Below are positions 30,788-38,207 of a DNA stretch of 42,097 bases, one piece after another. Position 1 is the first letter of the stretch, and each line of letters opens with the position of its first letter. Source of the DNA: Arthrobacter sp. AFG20 (GTDB taxonomy: Bacteria > Actinomycetota > Actinomycetes > Actinomycetales > Micrococcaceae); NCBI RefSeq assembly GCF_002892795.1, contig NZ_PJMC01000027.1, forward strand, positions 1 to 42,097. The letters run 5' to 3'. A model generated the notes under the pieces. That model was not told the origin of the DNA and made no database searches. It saw nothing but the letters and a program-made list of their open reading frames with translations. A program made the position numbers and the translations under genes.

Positions 30788-31525
30788 GTGAGGACCCACA
30801 TCGGTACGTCCGGCTGGAGCTACGACCACTGGGAAAATGTGCTGTACCCGCCCGGGCTTCCCGCCCGGGACAGGCTACAGCACTATGTGGCACGGTTCAG
30901 CACGGTGGAGCTGAACGCGAGCTTCTACCGCTGGCCGCGGGACACCACGTTCGCCGGCTGGCGGACCAGGCTGCCGGCCGGTTTTTCGCTGTCCGTCAAA
31001 GCCCCGCGCGGGCTCACCCACGGCAAGAAGCTGTACGGCCCGGAAGTCTGGATCGAACGCATTTCGCGGTGCTGGCACGAACTCGGCGACAAGCGCGCGG
31101 TGCTGCTGGTCCAACTGCCTCCCGGCATGGCCAGGGATGACGCCCGGCTGGACTATTTCCTGGGTGCCATGCCGGACTGGATCCGGGTGGCTGTGGAGTT
31201 CCGTCATCCGAGCTGGGAGCAGCCGGAGGTGTACGGACTGCTGGAACGGCACCAGGCTGCGTACACCGTGATGAGCGGCGCCAGCCTACCCTGCAACCTC
31301 CAGGCGACCGCACCGTTCGTCTACGTCAGGCTGCACGGGCCCGACCACCAGCACCTGTACGGCGGTTCCTACTCGGACGAGGAACTGGGCTGGTGGGCGG
31401 ACAGGATCCGGGAGTGGCGCAGCTCCGGACGGGAAGTCTTCGCGTATTTCAACAACGACGGCGGCGGCAACGCCGTGCGTAACGCCGCCACCCTGCGCGG
31501 CATGCTGGGAGACAGCGGCGAGTAA
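30788..31525 (+). CDS. DUF72 domain protein
   Basis: The 245-residue product is a DUF72 (YecE-like) TIM-barrel protein: HIGTSGWSYDHWENVLYP at the N-terminus, VELNASFYRWP, FSLSVKAPRGLTH, VEFRHPSW, VYVRLHGP and the C-terminal FAYFNNDGGGNAVRNA. The conserved His, Glu and Asn residues suggest an enzyme, but no reaction is established to my knowledge. Start is GTG 30788, 10 bp after the GAF-ANTAR stop codon, with no clear ribosome-binding site, so translation is probably coupled. The App1 gene follows after 52 bp. Confidence 0.88.
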   Translation: MRTHIGTSGWSYDHWENVLYPPGLPARDRLQHYVARFSTVELNASFYRWPRDTTFAGWRTRLPAGFSLSVKAPRGLTHGKKLYGPEVWIERISRCWHELGDKRAVLLVQLPPGMARDDARLDYFLGAMPDWIRVAVEFRHPSWEQPEVYGLLERHQAAYTVMSGASLPCNLQATAPFVYVRLHGPDHQHLYGGSYSDEELGWWADRIREWRSSGREVFAYFNNDGGGNAVRNAATLRGMLGDSGE

Positions 31526-31577
31526 CAGAGAGCAGGACGGCAACCCAAGGGCCCCCGCCCTGTGGCAGAGTGAAGGC

Positions 31578-32651
31578 ATGGACATGGCGTCACAGGAATC
31601 ACCGTTGTCAGGGGCGAGTCTGTCAGGGACGCGCGTCTTCCGCCTGGCCCACCGGCTTTCGGATGCGATCAATACGTCGCGCCTGAAGGTCGCCCGGCGC
31701 TGGAAGTTCGAGCCCAAGACCATCGCCTACCAGGGCTACGGCTCCACGGAATGGGTCCGGGTCCTGGGGAGGGTAGTGCTGGCCAGCAAGCCCGTGCCCG
31801 GCAGCCGCGCCGACCATGCCGCCCGGAACGGCACCGAGAATGTGCGCGGCTGGCGTGCCTTCACCAGCGTTCCCATTCCGGGCTCCGACGTGGAGATCGA
31901 AATCGGCGGAACAGTCACGAAGGTCAAGGCAGACCGCGGCGGGCTGGTGGACATCGATATTCCGGTGTCCCTGGCCCCCGGCTGGCACACCGCCATCCTC
32001 CGCTCCGACGGCACCGAGCCGGCAGAAGCCAGCATCTTCGTGATTGCCCCGGACACAAAATTTGGCATCGTTTCCGACATTGACGACACCGTCATGGTGA
32101 CGGCACTGCCCCGCCCGTTCCTGGCGCTCTGGAACACCTTTGTGCTGAGCGAGCGGGCCAGGATGGCCACCCCGGGCATGGCGGTGCTGCTGGACCGGCT
32201 CACCGTTGAACATCCCGACGCGCCGGTCATCTACCTCTCAACCGGCCCCTGGAACGCAGCGCCCACGCTCGCGCGGTTCCTGACCCGGAACATGTATCCG
32301 GCGGGCCCGCTGCTGCTCACGGACTGGGGACTGACCCAGGACCGGTGGTTCCGCAGCGGCCAGGAGCACAAGCGCCGCAACCTTGAGCGGCTGGCGGCGG
32401 AATTCCCGCACATGCGCTGGCTGCTGATTGGCGACAACGGCCAGCATGACGAGCAGATCTACTCGCAGTTCACACAGCACAACGCGCACAAGGTGGCGGC
32501 CATCGCCATCCGGCAACTGTCCGTGAGCGAGGCCGTCTTCGCCGGCGGCCACTCCGAAGACGGGGACCACAGCGCCTCAACGGTGCCGTGGATCTACTCC
32601 CCCGACGGGGCGGGCATAGCCCGCCAGCTCAGGGAGCTCGAGCTGCTCTAG
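31578..32651 (+). CDS. App1-family phosphatase (DUF2183)
   Basis: The 357-residue protein carries the App1 phosphatidate phosphatase catalytic domain. The HAD-type motif is VSDIDDTV (Asp167, Asp169, Thr171), followed by VIYLSTGPWN and later LLIGDNGQHD. Residues 45-160 form a beta-rich N-terminal domain (GYGSTEWVRVLGRVVL, WRAFTSVPIPGSDVEIEIGG), typical of bacterial relatives. It probably dephosphorylates phosphatidic acid or another phosphate ester. GAAGG precedes the start. It converges on the GH1 gene with only 14 bp between stop codons. Confidence 0.87.
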   Translation: MDMASQESPLSGASLSGTRVFRLAHRLSDAINTSRLKVARRWKFEPKTIAYQGYGSTEWVRVLGRVVLASKPVPGSRADHAARNGTENVRGWRAFTSVPIPGSDVEIEIGGTVTKVKADRGGLVDIDIPVSLAPGWHTAILRSDGTEPAEASIFVIAPDTKFGIVSDIDDTVMVTALPRPFLALWNTFVLSERARMATPGMAVLLDRLTVEHPDAPVIYLSTGPWNAAPTLARFLTRNMYPAGPLLLTDWGLTQDRWFRSGQEHKRRNLERLAAEFPHMRWLLIGDNGQHDEQIYSQFTQHNAHKVAAIAIRQLSVSEAVFAGGHSEDGDHSASTVPWIYSPDGAGIARQLRELELL

Positions 32652-32665
32652 GTGCGCGAACTGCT

Positions 32666-34234
32666 TCAGGTGACCGGCCCGCCGTCGGACGTTCCGCCGT
32701 CGGACATCCCTACGTCTGTCAACATGCCATCAGCCACGGCTCCGTCCGGTCCTGCTGCCGCAGCCGCGACGGCGGCGTCCGCGGAGGCGGCCAGCTTCCG
32801 TTCCTCCTGGAGTTCCTGGAACCAGTAGAACGAAGCCTTCGGCGTGCGCACCTGTGTCTCGAAATCCACGTGCACCAGGCCGAACGGCTGCTTGTACCCG
32901 CCCGACCATTCGAAGTTGTCCATGAAGGACCAGACGTAATAGCCGCGCAGGTCGATCGCCTCGGCTTCACCGCCGGGGGCCGTGGCGCGGAGGGCGGTGC
33001 CGAGGTGATCGGAGAGGTAACGGACCCGCCGCTCGTCGGGGATGAAGGCCCGGTTGGTGGACTTGTCGAGGACCCTGATGTCCTCGAAACTCGCCCCGCC
33101 CTCCGTGATGATCACCGGCGGAAGGTTCGGGTAGCGTTCGGCCATTTCCTTGAGCGCCACGGCCATGTACTCGGGCTTCACGGGCCACCCGTAGGCAGTG
33201 GTTTCGGTGTCCGGCCACGGCTCAATGTGCAGCGGCGCACCGGGAGTGGCCCCCTTGAGGTCATCCCCCATCGCCTCCGCCATGGCCGCCGGAACGGGGC
33301 TGTCCCCGCCGCCGGCAGCCACCCGGGTGGGCATGTAGTAGTTCATGCCGTAGAAATCCAGCGGCTGCGAGATGACGGCCATGTCCTCTTCGGGGTGCTC
33401 GAAGGACGAGAAGAACTTCGCCGCGCGAATCAGGTCCGGGTACTTTCCCGTCAGCACGGGGTCCGCGTACAGCCGGTTCTGTGCCACATCCATGGCTCCG
33501 GCACTGATCCAGTCGAGGGGGTTGCCGGAGTTCGGGACCACGGGCGAGTACACGTTGGTCATGCCGATTTCGCCGGGCACCTTCGCGGCCCGCAGCGCCT
33601 GCAGTGCCAGGCCGTGGCCCAGCAGCTGGTGGTGCACGGTGGGCAGGCCGTTGGCGAAGTCGGCCTTTCCCGGGGAGTGCAGGCCCAGGGCATAGCCGTT
33701 GGTGGTCACGGTGGCGGGTTCATTGATGGTCACCCAGCGCGCCACCCGGTCCCCGTAGGCGGCAGCGGCGATGGCGGCGAACTCCCCCAGCCGGTAGGCG
33801 GTGTCCCGGTTGAGCCAGCCGCCGTCCTCATCGAGAGCCAGCGGAGTGTCCCAGTGGTAGAGCGTGACCATCGGGGCGATTCCGTTGGCCAGCAGCTCAT
33901 CCAGCAGCCGGTCATAGAAGTCCAGGCCGGCCCGGTTCACCGCCCCGCGGCCGTCCGGCTGGATCCGCGGCCATGCCAGTGAGAACCGGTAGGAATCGAT
34001 GCCCAGTTCCTTCATCAGGGCCACGTCCTGCGGCATGCGGTGGTAGTGGTCGCACGCCACGGCGGGGCTGTGGCCGTCCACGATGGTCCCGGGTTTGGCG
34101 GCGAAGACGTCCCAGCCGGCGGGTCCGCGGCCGTCCTCATCGAGCGCCCCTTCAATCTGGAAGGCGGCTGTAGCTACCCCCAGGGTGAAATCGGCCGGAA
34201 CCATGGCTGCCAATTCTTTGGCGGAAGGATGCAT
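32666..34234 (-). CDS. GH1 beta-glucosidase
   Basis: The 522-residue protein is a family 1 glycoside hydrolase. The acid/base is Glu172 in VTINEPATV and the nucleophile is Glu378 in IITEGGASFED; the family's usual ITENG reads ITEGG here. FTLGVATAAFQIEGA and WSFMDNFEWSGGYKQPFGL are further hallmarks. It hydrolyses beta-glucosides or beta-galactosides, in the cytoplasm since no signal peptide is present. The end is unusual: after the barrel closes, about 45 residues of Ala-rich then Asp/Gly/Met/Thr-rich low-complexity sequence follow. GAGGT lies 8 bases before the start. Confidence 0.93.
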   Translation of the reverse strand: MHPSAKELAAMVPADFTLGVATAAFQIEGALDEDGRGPAGWDVFAAKPGTIVDGHSPAVACDHYHRMPQDVALMKELGIDSYRFSLAWPRIQPDGRGAVNRAGLDFYDRLLDELLANGIAPMVTLYHWDTPLALDEDGGWLNRDTAYRLGEFAAIAAAAYGDRVARWVTINEPATVTTNGYALGLHSPGKADFANGLPTVHHQLLGHGLALQALRAAKVPGEIGMTNVYSPVVPNSGNPLDWISAGAMDVAQNRLYADPVLTGKYPDLIRAAKFFSSFEHPEEDMAVISQPLDFYGMNYYMPTRVAAGGGDSPVPAAMAEAMGDDLKGATPGAPLHIEPWPDTETTAYGWPVKPEYMAVALKEMAERYPNLPPVIITEGGASFEDIRVLDKSTNRAFIPDERRVRYLSDHLGTALRATAPGGEAEAIDLRGYYVWSFMDNFEWSGGYKQPFGLVHVDFETQVRTPKASFYWFQELQEERKLAASADAAVAAAAAGPDGAVADGMLTDVGMSDGGTSDGGPVT

Positions 34235-34338
34235 CGCTGGACCTCTGTGACGTTGCGAAAGGCCGTTAGGCCAAAACTTCAGATTGCCGGAGTCTACCGC
34301 TCAGGGCGCCGCACTGCCCGGATTAAGCGCTGTCAGGA

Positions 34339-34401
34339 TTAATCACGGACATCACGTTCGTCCACGCTAAAGCTGGAAAACGAACCCTTGGGCGCAAACA
34401 T
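34339..34401 (-). pseudogene. Truncated VOC-like gene start
   Basis: On the minus strand GAAGGAGAAGG precedes ATG 34401 and the frame reads MFAPKGSFSSFSVDERDVRD before TAA. The first 14 residues look like the N-terminus of VOC/glyoxalase-like proteins, whose next part should be a helix (usually a DIxxAxxFY-like pattern); instead the frame breaks off. The strong ribosome-binding site suggests a once functional gene whose body was deleted. A genuine 20-residue peptide is the alternative. Confidence 0.4.
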
Positions 34402-34588
34402 GGCCTTCTCCTTCGACGGCTCCGGTCCTTCCACAGCTCCGATCCTTCAACAGCTCAAGAGGACTGGGGTACCTCTGGACTGCGGTACCTCCCAGAATGG
34501 CACAGGCCAGGGCCGCTGACGAGGGGCCTGAACGGGGTTCCTGGCGTCACCCCGCCTCCGGCCCCGGCAGGGTCTTGACCGGCGCTGG

Positions 34589-34594
34589 TAGGGT
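34589..34594 (+). promoter_or_regulatory. -10 box for a leaderless AAA ATPase start
   Basis: TAGGGT followed by 7 nt and ATG 34602, the same arrangement as at 1470-1483 and 39790-39803. No Shine-Dalgarno sequence is visible. Confidence 0.5.
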
Positions 34595-34601
34595 CTGCGG
34601 C

Positions 34602-36113
34602 ATGGATGAAAAATTGGGGAAGTTCATCGATGATTTCGCGCAGCTGGTGCAGATCGCCCAGTCCGGGCCGCACCGCGTGAAGGCCGGAACGCAGCTGCTG
34701 ACAACAATCACCGAACATCTGGCGGTGCCGGCCGAATCACTCGCTGTGGTGGTGGAGGAGGTGCCGGCGCACCGGTTCGTGGACGCAGACATCCTGATGG
34801 CCGAACTCGCCGCCGAGGACGAGCAGTTCCGGCTGGTGGGCATCGGCGGCGGCGACCAGCGCCACCACCAGTCCCTGAGCGACATGCTGCAGCAGTCGCA
34901 GTTCTTTCCGCAGTTTCCGTTGTCCCAGCCCGATTACATCAACCTCGCTGTGGGACCGGAAGAGCAGCGGCAGGCCGTGGCACTGGGCCTGTGGCTGTTC
35001 CGGCACGCGGGCAGCCCTGTTGCCGTCCTGCAGCGGGACGCGGCGCCGCGGTACGGGCGGCAGACGGCGTGCCTCGAGGTCCTGGCCGCTGATGCGGAAA
35101 ACGCGGCGGACTTCCTGTCCGAATTCCGCAGGCGCATGCAGCGCGGCAGCATCCTGAAAGGCCAAGTGATTTCCCTGGTCATGGGTGAGTACGGGCCCAG
35201 CAGCGGAGGCGTCACGTTCCACGCCCGGCCGGAGCTCACCGCTTCCGACGTCATCCTTCCCCAGGGGCTGCTCCAGAGGGTGGCCGATCACGCCCTGGGC
35301 ATCGCCGCACACCGGGAGTCGCTAAACGAGTACGGCCAGCACCTCAAGCGGGGCATCCTGCTGTACGGCCGGCCGGGGACGGGCAAGACGCACACGGTGC
35401 GGTACCTGCTGAGCCAGAGCGCCGGCATCACCGCGATCCTGCTGTCGGGAGGTTCCCTGGCCAGGATCTCCGAGGCCGCCGCCATGGCCCGGGCCCTGCA
35501 GCCTTCGATCGTTGTGCTTGAGGACTGCGACCTGATCGCTGAGGACCGGAGCTTCGGGCACGGGCCGCAGCCGCTGCTGTTCGAGGTGCTGGACGCCATG
35601 GACGGCCTGGACCACGACGCCGACGTCGCGTTCGTCCTCACCACCAACCGCGTGGACATGCTCGAACGCGCCCTTGCCCAGCGCCCCGGCCGGGTTGACC
35701 TGGCCGTGGATATTCCGCTGCCGGCCGCGGACGAGCGCATCGGGCTGGTGACGCTGTACGCGCGCGGCATTCCGTTCAGCCCGGATGCTGTCCGGGACGC
35801 CGCCGCCCGCACCGAAGGAACAACGGCGTCGTTCGCCCGCGAACTGGTCCGCCGCGCCGTCGTGCGTGCCGCACTGGACGGCGCACCAGTGTCGGACAGC
35901 CACCTGCTCGCGGCGGTGGAAGAACTGATGGCCGACGGCGAGACCCTCACCAGGAGCCTGCTGGGCAGCAGCCCCGCCGGCGGCGGGGACGGGCAGGGCG
36001 GCTTCGGCGGCCCTAGCCTTCCCGGGCCCGGATTTGGCGGGCCGGGTTTCCCCCGGCCGGGCTTCTTCCCCGGGCCCGACTTTGGCAGCGTTGGTTTCGC
36101 CGGGCCCGGTTAG
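34602..36113 (+). CDS. AAA+ ATPase with Gly/Pro/Phe-rich C-terminal tail
   Basis: The 503-residue protein has an N-terminal region of about 215 residues that I cannot assign, then a single AAA+ module. The module has Walker A GRPGTGKT (256-263), Walker B VVLEDCD (304-310), sensor-1 Asn349 and the arginine-finger region RPGR (361-364). The module resembles those of Cdc48/FtsH/Bcs1-type remodelling ATPases. Residues 458-503 are a disordered-looking tail rich in Gly, Pro and Phe with repeats such as GPGFGGPGFPRPGFFPGP. The preceding open frame is ignored because ATG 34602 has a TAGGGT box 7 nt upstream. It converges on a hypothetical gene, next to J-domain and Hsp20 genes, so a role in protein remodelling is plausible. 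Confidence 0.8.
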   Translation: MDEKLGKFIDDFAQLVQIAQSGPHRVKAGTQLLTTITEHLAVPAESLAVVVEEVPAHRFVDADILMAELAAEDEQFRLVGIGGGDQRHHQSLSDMLQQSQFFPQFPLSQPDYINLAVGPEEQRQAVALGLWLFRHAGSPVAVLQRDAAPRYGRQTACLEVLAADAENAADFLSEFRRRMQRGSILKGQVISLVMGEYGPSSGGVTFHARPELTASDVILPQGLLQRVADHALGIAAHRESLNEYGQHLKRGILLYGRPGTGKTHTVRYLLSQSAGITAILLSGGSLARISEAAAMARALQPSIVVLEDCDLIAEDRSFGHGPQPLLFEVLDAMDGLDHDADVAFVLTTNRVDMLERALAQRPGRVDLAVDIPLPAADERIGLVTLYARGIPFSPDAVRDAAARTEGTTASFARELVRRAVVRAALDGAPVSDSHLLAAVEELMADGETLTRSLLGSSPAGGGDGQGGFGGPSLPGPGFGGPGFPRPGFFPGPDFGSVGFAGPG

Positions 36114-36173
36114 TCCACCAACGGGTTAGTCCACTCACGGGCGGGTCCACTTACGGGTCAGTCCACCAGCGGT
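36110..36173. repeat. 16-bp tandem repeat across two convergent stop codons
   Basis: Four adjacent degenerate 16-bp units (36110, 36126, 36142, 36158), each close to TTAGTCCACCAACGGG. Unit 1 contains the stop codon of the AAA ATPase gene and unit 4 the stop codon of the opposite gene, so the array fills the whole gap. Both genes' last codons may derive from repeat expansion. Confidence 0.85.
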
Positions 36174-36547
36174 GGCGGCCCGAAGAGGAATTCGTTGGCG
36201 TGGGACACGGCCTTGCGGAAGGCATCATTCCGCAGGCCCACAAGGTTCGCGGAGCTGGGCTCGCCAGGCTCCAGGAATTGTGTGCGGCCAGGGCGAAGCA
36301 CCCAAATGTCCCCAGCCGGCGGCAGGTAGAACACTCCGAACGTACGGTGCTGTTGGTCGTCGTCGGACCAGATGGGCACCACGGCCAGCGCGGCACCGGT
36401 TGTGGGATTGATCCACTGTGCGCGGGGAAGTGGCTCCTCATGGGCCTCGGGATCCAGGAACGGCGCTGTGCCCTTGCCCCAGCGCTGCTCGAAGCGCTCA
36501 TGGAAGGCCGGGATCAGGTGGGAGTCGTAGCGGCGCCAATCGCTCAT
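36158..36547 (-). CDS. Conserved-looking hypothetical protein, 129 residues
   Basis: The product is rich in Trp, Pro and acidic residues, with MSDWRRYDSHLIPAFHERFEQRWG at the N-terminus. In the middle, WINPTTGAALAVVPIWSDDDQQHRTFGVFYLPPAGDIWVLRP reads as a beta-sheet domain. No signal peptide or membrane segment. GAGGAG precedes the start, 10 bases away. It lies 33 bp after the J-domain gene in the same direction and is probably co-transcribed with it. The stop codon is inside a 16-bp tandem repeat. I do not recognise the family. Confidence 0.75.
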   Translation of the reverse strand: MSDWRRYDSHLIPAFHERFEQRWGKGTAPFLDPEAHEEPLPRAQWINPTTGAALAVVPIWSDDDQQHRTFGVFYLPPAGDIWVLRPGRTQFLEPGEPSSANLVGLRNDAFRKAVSHANEFLFGPPPLVD

Positions 36548-36580
36548 GGCAGTGGTTCTCCTCTGACGTTCAGGTCGGAT

Positions 36581-36919
36581 TCAGGCCCACGGTCCGCTTT
36601 CCCACCGGACGGAGGTGACGCGCAGCGGCGGTTCAGGGTGCCGGACTACGTGGACTGGAATGCTTTGTGGCTGGCTGGCGGATGGGTCGGGAGCTCCGGC
36701 ACAAAGTACCTCGCGATCGTAGGCGGCGCGGCGCTTTGGGTCCCGAAGAACGGAGAAGGCCTGCATGACGAGTTGCAGTTCGGCTGGTACCGCTTCACCG
36801 TTGGCAACATCCGGATGGTGGCGGCGCATCAGCGCGCGGTAGGCGCGGGCGACTTCCTGCTGCGACGCGCGGTGCGGAATCTGCAGCACCGAATAGTAAT
36901 CCGGTGCGGGTCTGGTCAT
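36581..36919 (-). CDS. J-domain (DnaJ-like) protein
   Basis: The 112-residue protein starts with a J domain: YYSVLQIPHRASQQEVARAYRALMRRHHPDVANG, with the essential HPD at 35-37, and the fourth helix with DPKRRAAYDRE. Instead of a zinc-finger or substrate domain, only about 45 residues follow (CAGAPDPSASQPQSIPVHVV onward). Such short J proteins stimulate an Hsp70 partner for a specific client. ATG 36919 is preferred to GTG 36922. It lies downstream of hsp20, behind a stem-loop, so the two may be partly co-transcribed in heat shock. Confidence 0.88.
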   Translation of the reverse strand: MTRPAPDYYSVLQIPHRASQQEVARAYRALMRRHHPDVANGEAVPAELQLVMQAFSVLRDPKRRAAYDREVLCAGAPDPSASQPQSIPVHVVRHPEPPLRVTSVRWESGPWA

Positions 36920-36960
36920 CACTGAAGCCTGTCGAAGTGGTTGTTCCTGTTAGCGCGGCT

Positions 36961-36992
36961 GGGGCGGCCTTCGGGTACGTGAAGGCCGCCCC
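36961..36992 (-). terminator. Stem-loop after hsp20
   Basis: Perfect 11-bp arms GGGGCGGCCTT and complement (36961-36971, 36982-36992) with a 10-base loop lie 19 bp after the hsp20 stop codon. No T run follows on either strand, so read-through into the J-domain gene is possible. Confidence 0.65.
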
Positions 36993-37010
36993 TGCCAGCG
37001 CGGCGGCCGG

Positions 37011-37436
37011 CTACGTCCCGATTTGATGCAGCTGGCCCTTGCTTTCGATCTCGATCTTCCGTGGCTTTGCCTGCTCGGCTACCGGGATCCGGAGTGTCAG
37101 CACTCCGACGTCGTAGCTGGCCTTGATGTTGTCCGCGTCCAGCGTGTCACCGAGAATAAGCTGCCGACTGAAGACGCCGCGTGGCCGCTCGGAAACCACC
37201 AGCTCGACATTTGGCTGGGTGGCATCCCGGCGCTCGGCGCGGACAGTGAGGACGTTCCTTTCAACGTTCAGATCCACGGCGTCCGGCGAAATCCCGGGCA
37301 GGTCAAAGGCCACCACAAACTCCCCGTCTTCCTGCCACGCATCCATCGGCATAGCCGCCGGACGGGCTGCTGTTCCGAAGACCTGCTGGGTGAGCCGGTC
37401 CAGCTCACGGAACGGGTCAGTACGGATTAGCATCAT
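37011..37436 (-). CDS. hsp20: Hsp20/alpha-crystallin small heat-shock protein
   Basis: The 141-residue protein has a short N-terminus (MMLIRTDPFRELDRLTQQVFG), the alpha-crystallin domain (about 35-130; EFVVAFDLPGISPDAVDLNVERNVLTV) and the conserved GVLTLRIPV near the end. The usual IxI motif is found as IEIES in the C-terminal extension. It holds unfolding proteins without ATP until DnaK/DnaJ act. The start has GAAGGGAG upstream. It is divergent from an HspR-like regulator across 136 bp, so repression by that protein and induction by heat are likely. Confidence 0.94.
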   Translation of the reverse strand: MMLIRTDPFRELDRLTQQVFGTAARPAAMPMDAWQEDGEFVVAFDLPGISPDAVDLNVERNVLTVRAERRDATQPNVELVVSERPRGVFSRQLILGDTLDADNIKASYDVGVLTLRIPVAEQAKPRKIEIESKGQLHQIGT

Positions 37437-37572
37437 TTCCCACTCCCTTCAGCATGTAGGTTCTATGGCTGCCCATCACCACTTATCTATGGTGGTGGGT
37501 ATAGATTTTTTATAGCACCGGTGACAAACTGGGGCAAGGGGAAAATCAAGAAAAATCTGGACGGGGAATCAC
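37437..37572. promoter_or_regulatory. Divergent hsp20/regulator promoter region
   Basis: An AT-rich core carries the dyads CACCAC-N9-GTGGTG (37477-37482, 37492-37497) and ATCTAT/ATAGAT (37485-37490, 37501-37506), which interlock. Either could bind the MerR-like regulator encoded alongside. I find no copy of the HspR-associated inverted repeat (CTTGAGT-N7-ACTCAAG). Confidence 0.55.
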
Positions 37573-37887
37573 ATGGCCAACCGGGACAGCACCGGGCGCG
37601 GGTTATACGCCATCTCGGTGGTGGCGGAGCTCGTGGGAACAGGCCAGCAAAACATCCGGCTGTATGAGCGCCGCGGCCTGCTGACCCCGGAAAGGACCGA
37701 CGGCGGCACCCGCCAATACAGCGAATCTGACCTGGCCGTCCTGCGCCGCATCGGAGAACTCCTGGACGAAGGACTCAACCTGGCAGGCGTGGCGAAGGTG
37801 CTGGAACTCGAAATGGACAACGCGCGTCTCCGGCGGCAACTGAAGCTTGCCAGGGCCCGGAACGCCCGCCCGGACGACGGCGATTGA
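37573..37887 (+). CDS. MerR-family regulator, HspR-like
   Basis: The 104-residue protein is a short MerR-type regulator. GLYAISVVAELVGTGQQNIRLYERRGLL is the helix-turn-helix, GGTRQYSESDLAVLRRIGELLDEGLNLAGVAKVLELE the second part, and a short helix ends it. Length and sequence match HspR, the repressor of the dnaK and clpB operons in Actinobacteria, which works with DnaK as corepressor. Beside hsp20 it probably represses hsp20 and itself. ATG 37573 has GGGGA upstream. It converges on the YjbR-like gene with 10 bp between stop codons. Confidence 0.87.
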   Translation: MANRDSTGRGLYAISVVAELVGTGQQNIRLYERRGLLTPERTDGGTRQYSESDLAVLRRIGELLDEGLNLAGVAKVLELEMDNARLRRQLKLARARNARPDDGD

Positions 37888-37897
37888 TCCCTGCGGG

Positions 37898-38203
37898 CTA
37901 CAGCCGGCCGCCGGCGAGCAGGAAGGAATCCTCGAGCAGTTCGGCGAGCAGGCCGCCGTCGACCCTTGAAAGCCGGACGAGGACCAACTGCGGTGAACGC
38001 TCATGGTGCGGCGTCCAGAAATACGTCTCCGGATCCGTGCCCGCGAGAGCCTCGCGCTCCGCGGTTTTGACCGTGAGCACGTCCGTTTCCCAGATGCGGG
38101 CCATCAGGGTTTTAGCGAACCAGGCTGGCTGGTTCCAACTGGCGCGCTCGGTCACGCCCGGCAGTGCCAGGCAGATCCTGCGGACATCGGCTTCGGTGGC
38201 CAT
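37898..38203 (-). CDS. MmcQ/YjbR-family protein
   Basis: The 101-residue protein shows the YjbR pattern: MATEADVRRICLALPGVTERASWNQPAWFAKTLMARI, KTAEREALAGTDPETYFWTPHHE and LVLVRLSRVDGGLLAELLEDSF. Members adopt a CyaY-like fold and may bind DNA. ATG 38203 lies 4 bp after the stop codon of the PAP2 gene; an upstream in-frame start would lie inside that gene. Co-translation with PAP2 is likely but no functional link is known. Confidence 0.85.
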   Translation of the reverse strand: MATEADVRRICLALPGVTERASWNQPAWFAKTLMARIWETDVLTVKTAEREALAGTDPETYFWTPHHERSPQLVLVRLSRVDGGLLAELLEDSFLLAGGRL

Positions 38204-38207
38204 GCTT

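Larger units (their letters stand above)
34235..34601. other. Intergenic region with decayed sequences and short repeats
   Basis: This 367-bp gap separates the divergent GH1 and AAA ATPase genes. It holds a 20-codon remnant that looks like the start of a VOC gene (34339-34401, minus strand), a 17-bp tandem duplication GCTCCGGTCCTTCCACA-like (34419-34435 and 34436-34452), and a direct repeat of GGTACCTC (34468-34475 and 34484-34491). I see no complete gene. The TAGGGT box at 34589-34594 precedes the ATPase. Confidence 0.6.

Noticed and set aside
37437..37572. HAIR operator for HspR
   Set aside because: No CTTGAGT-N7-ACTCAAG or close variant is present between the divergent genes.
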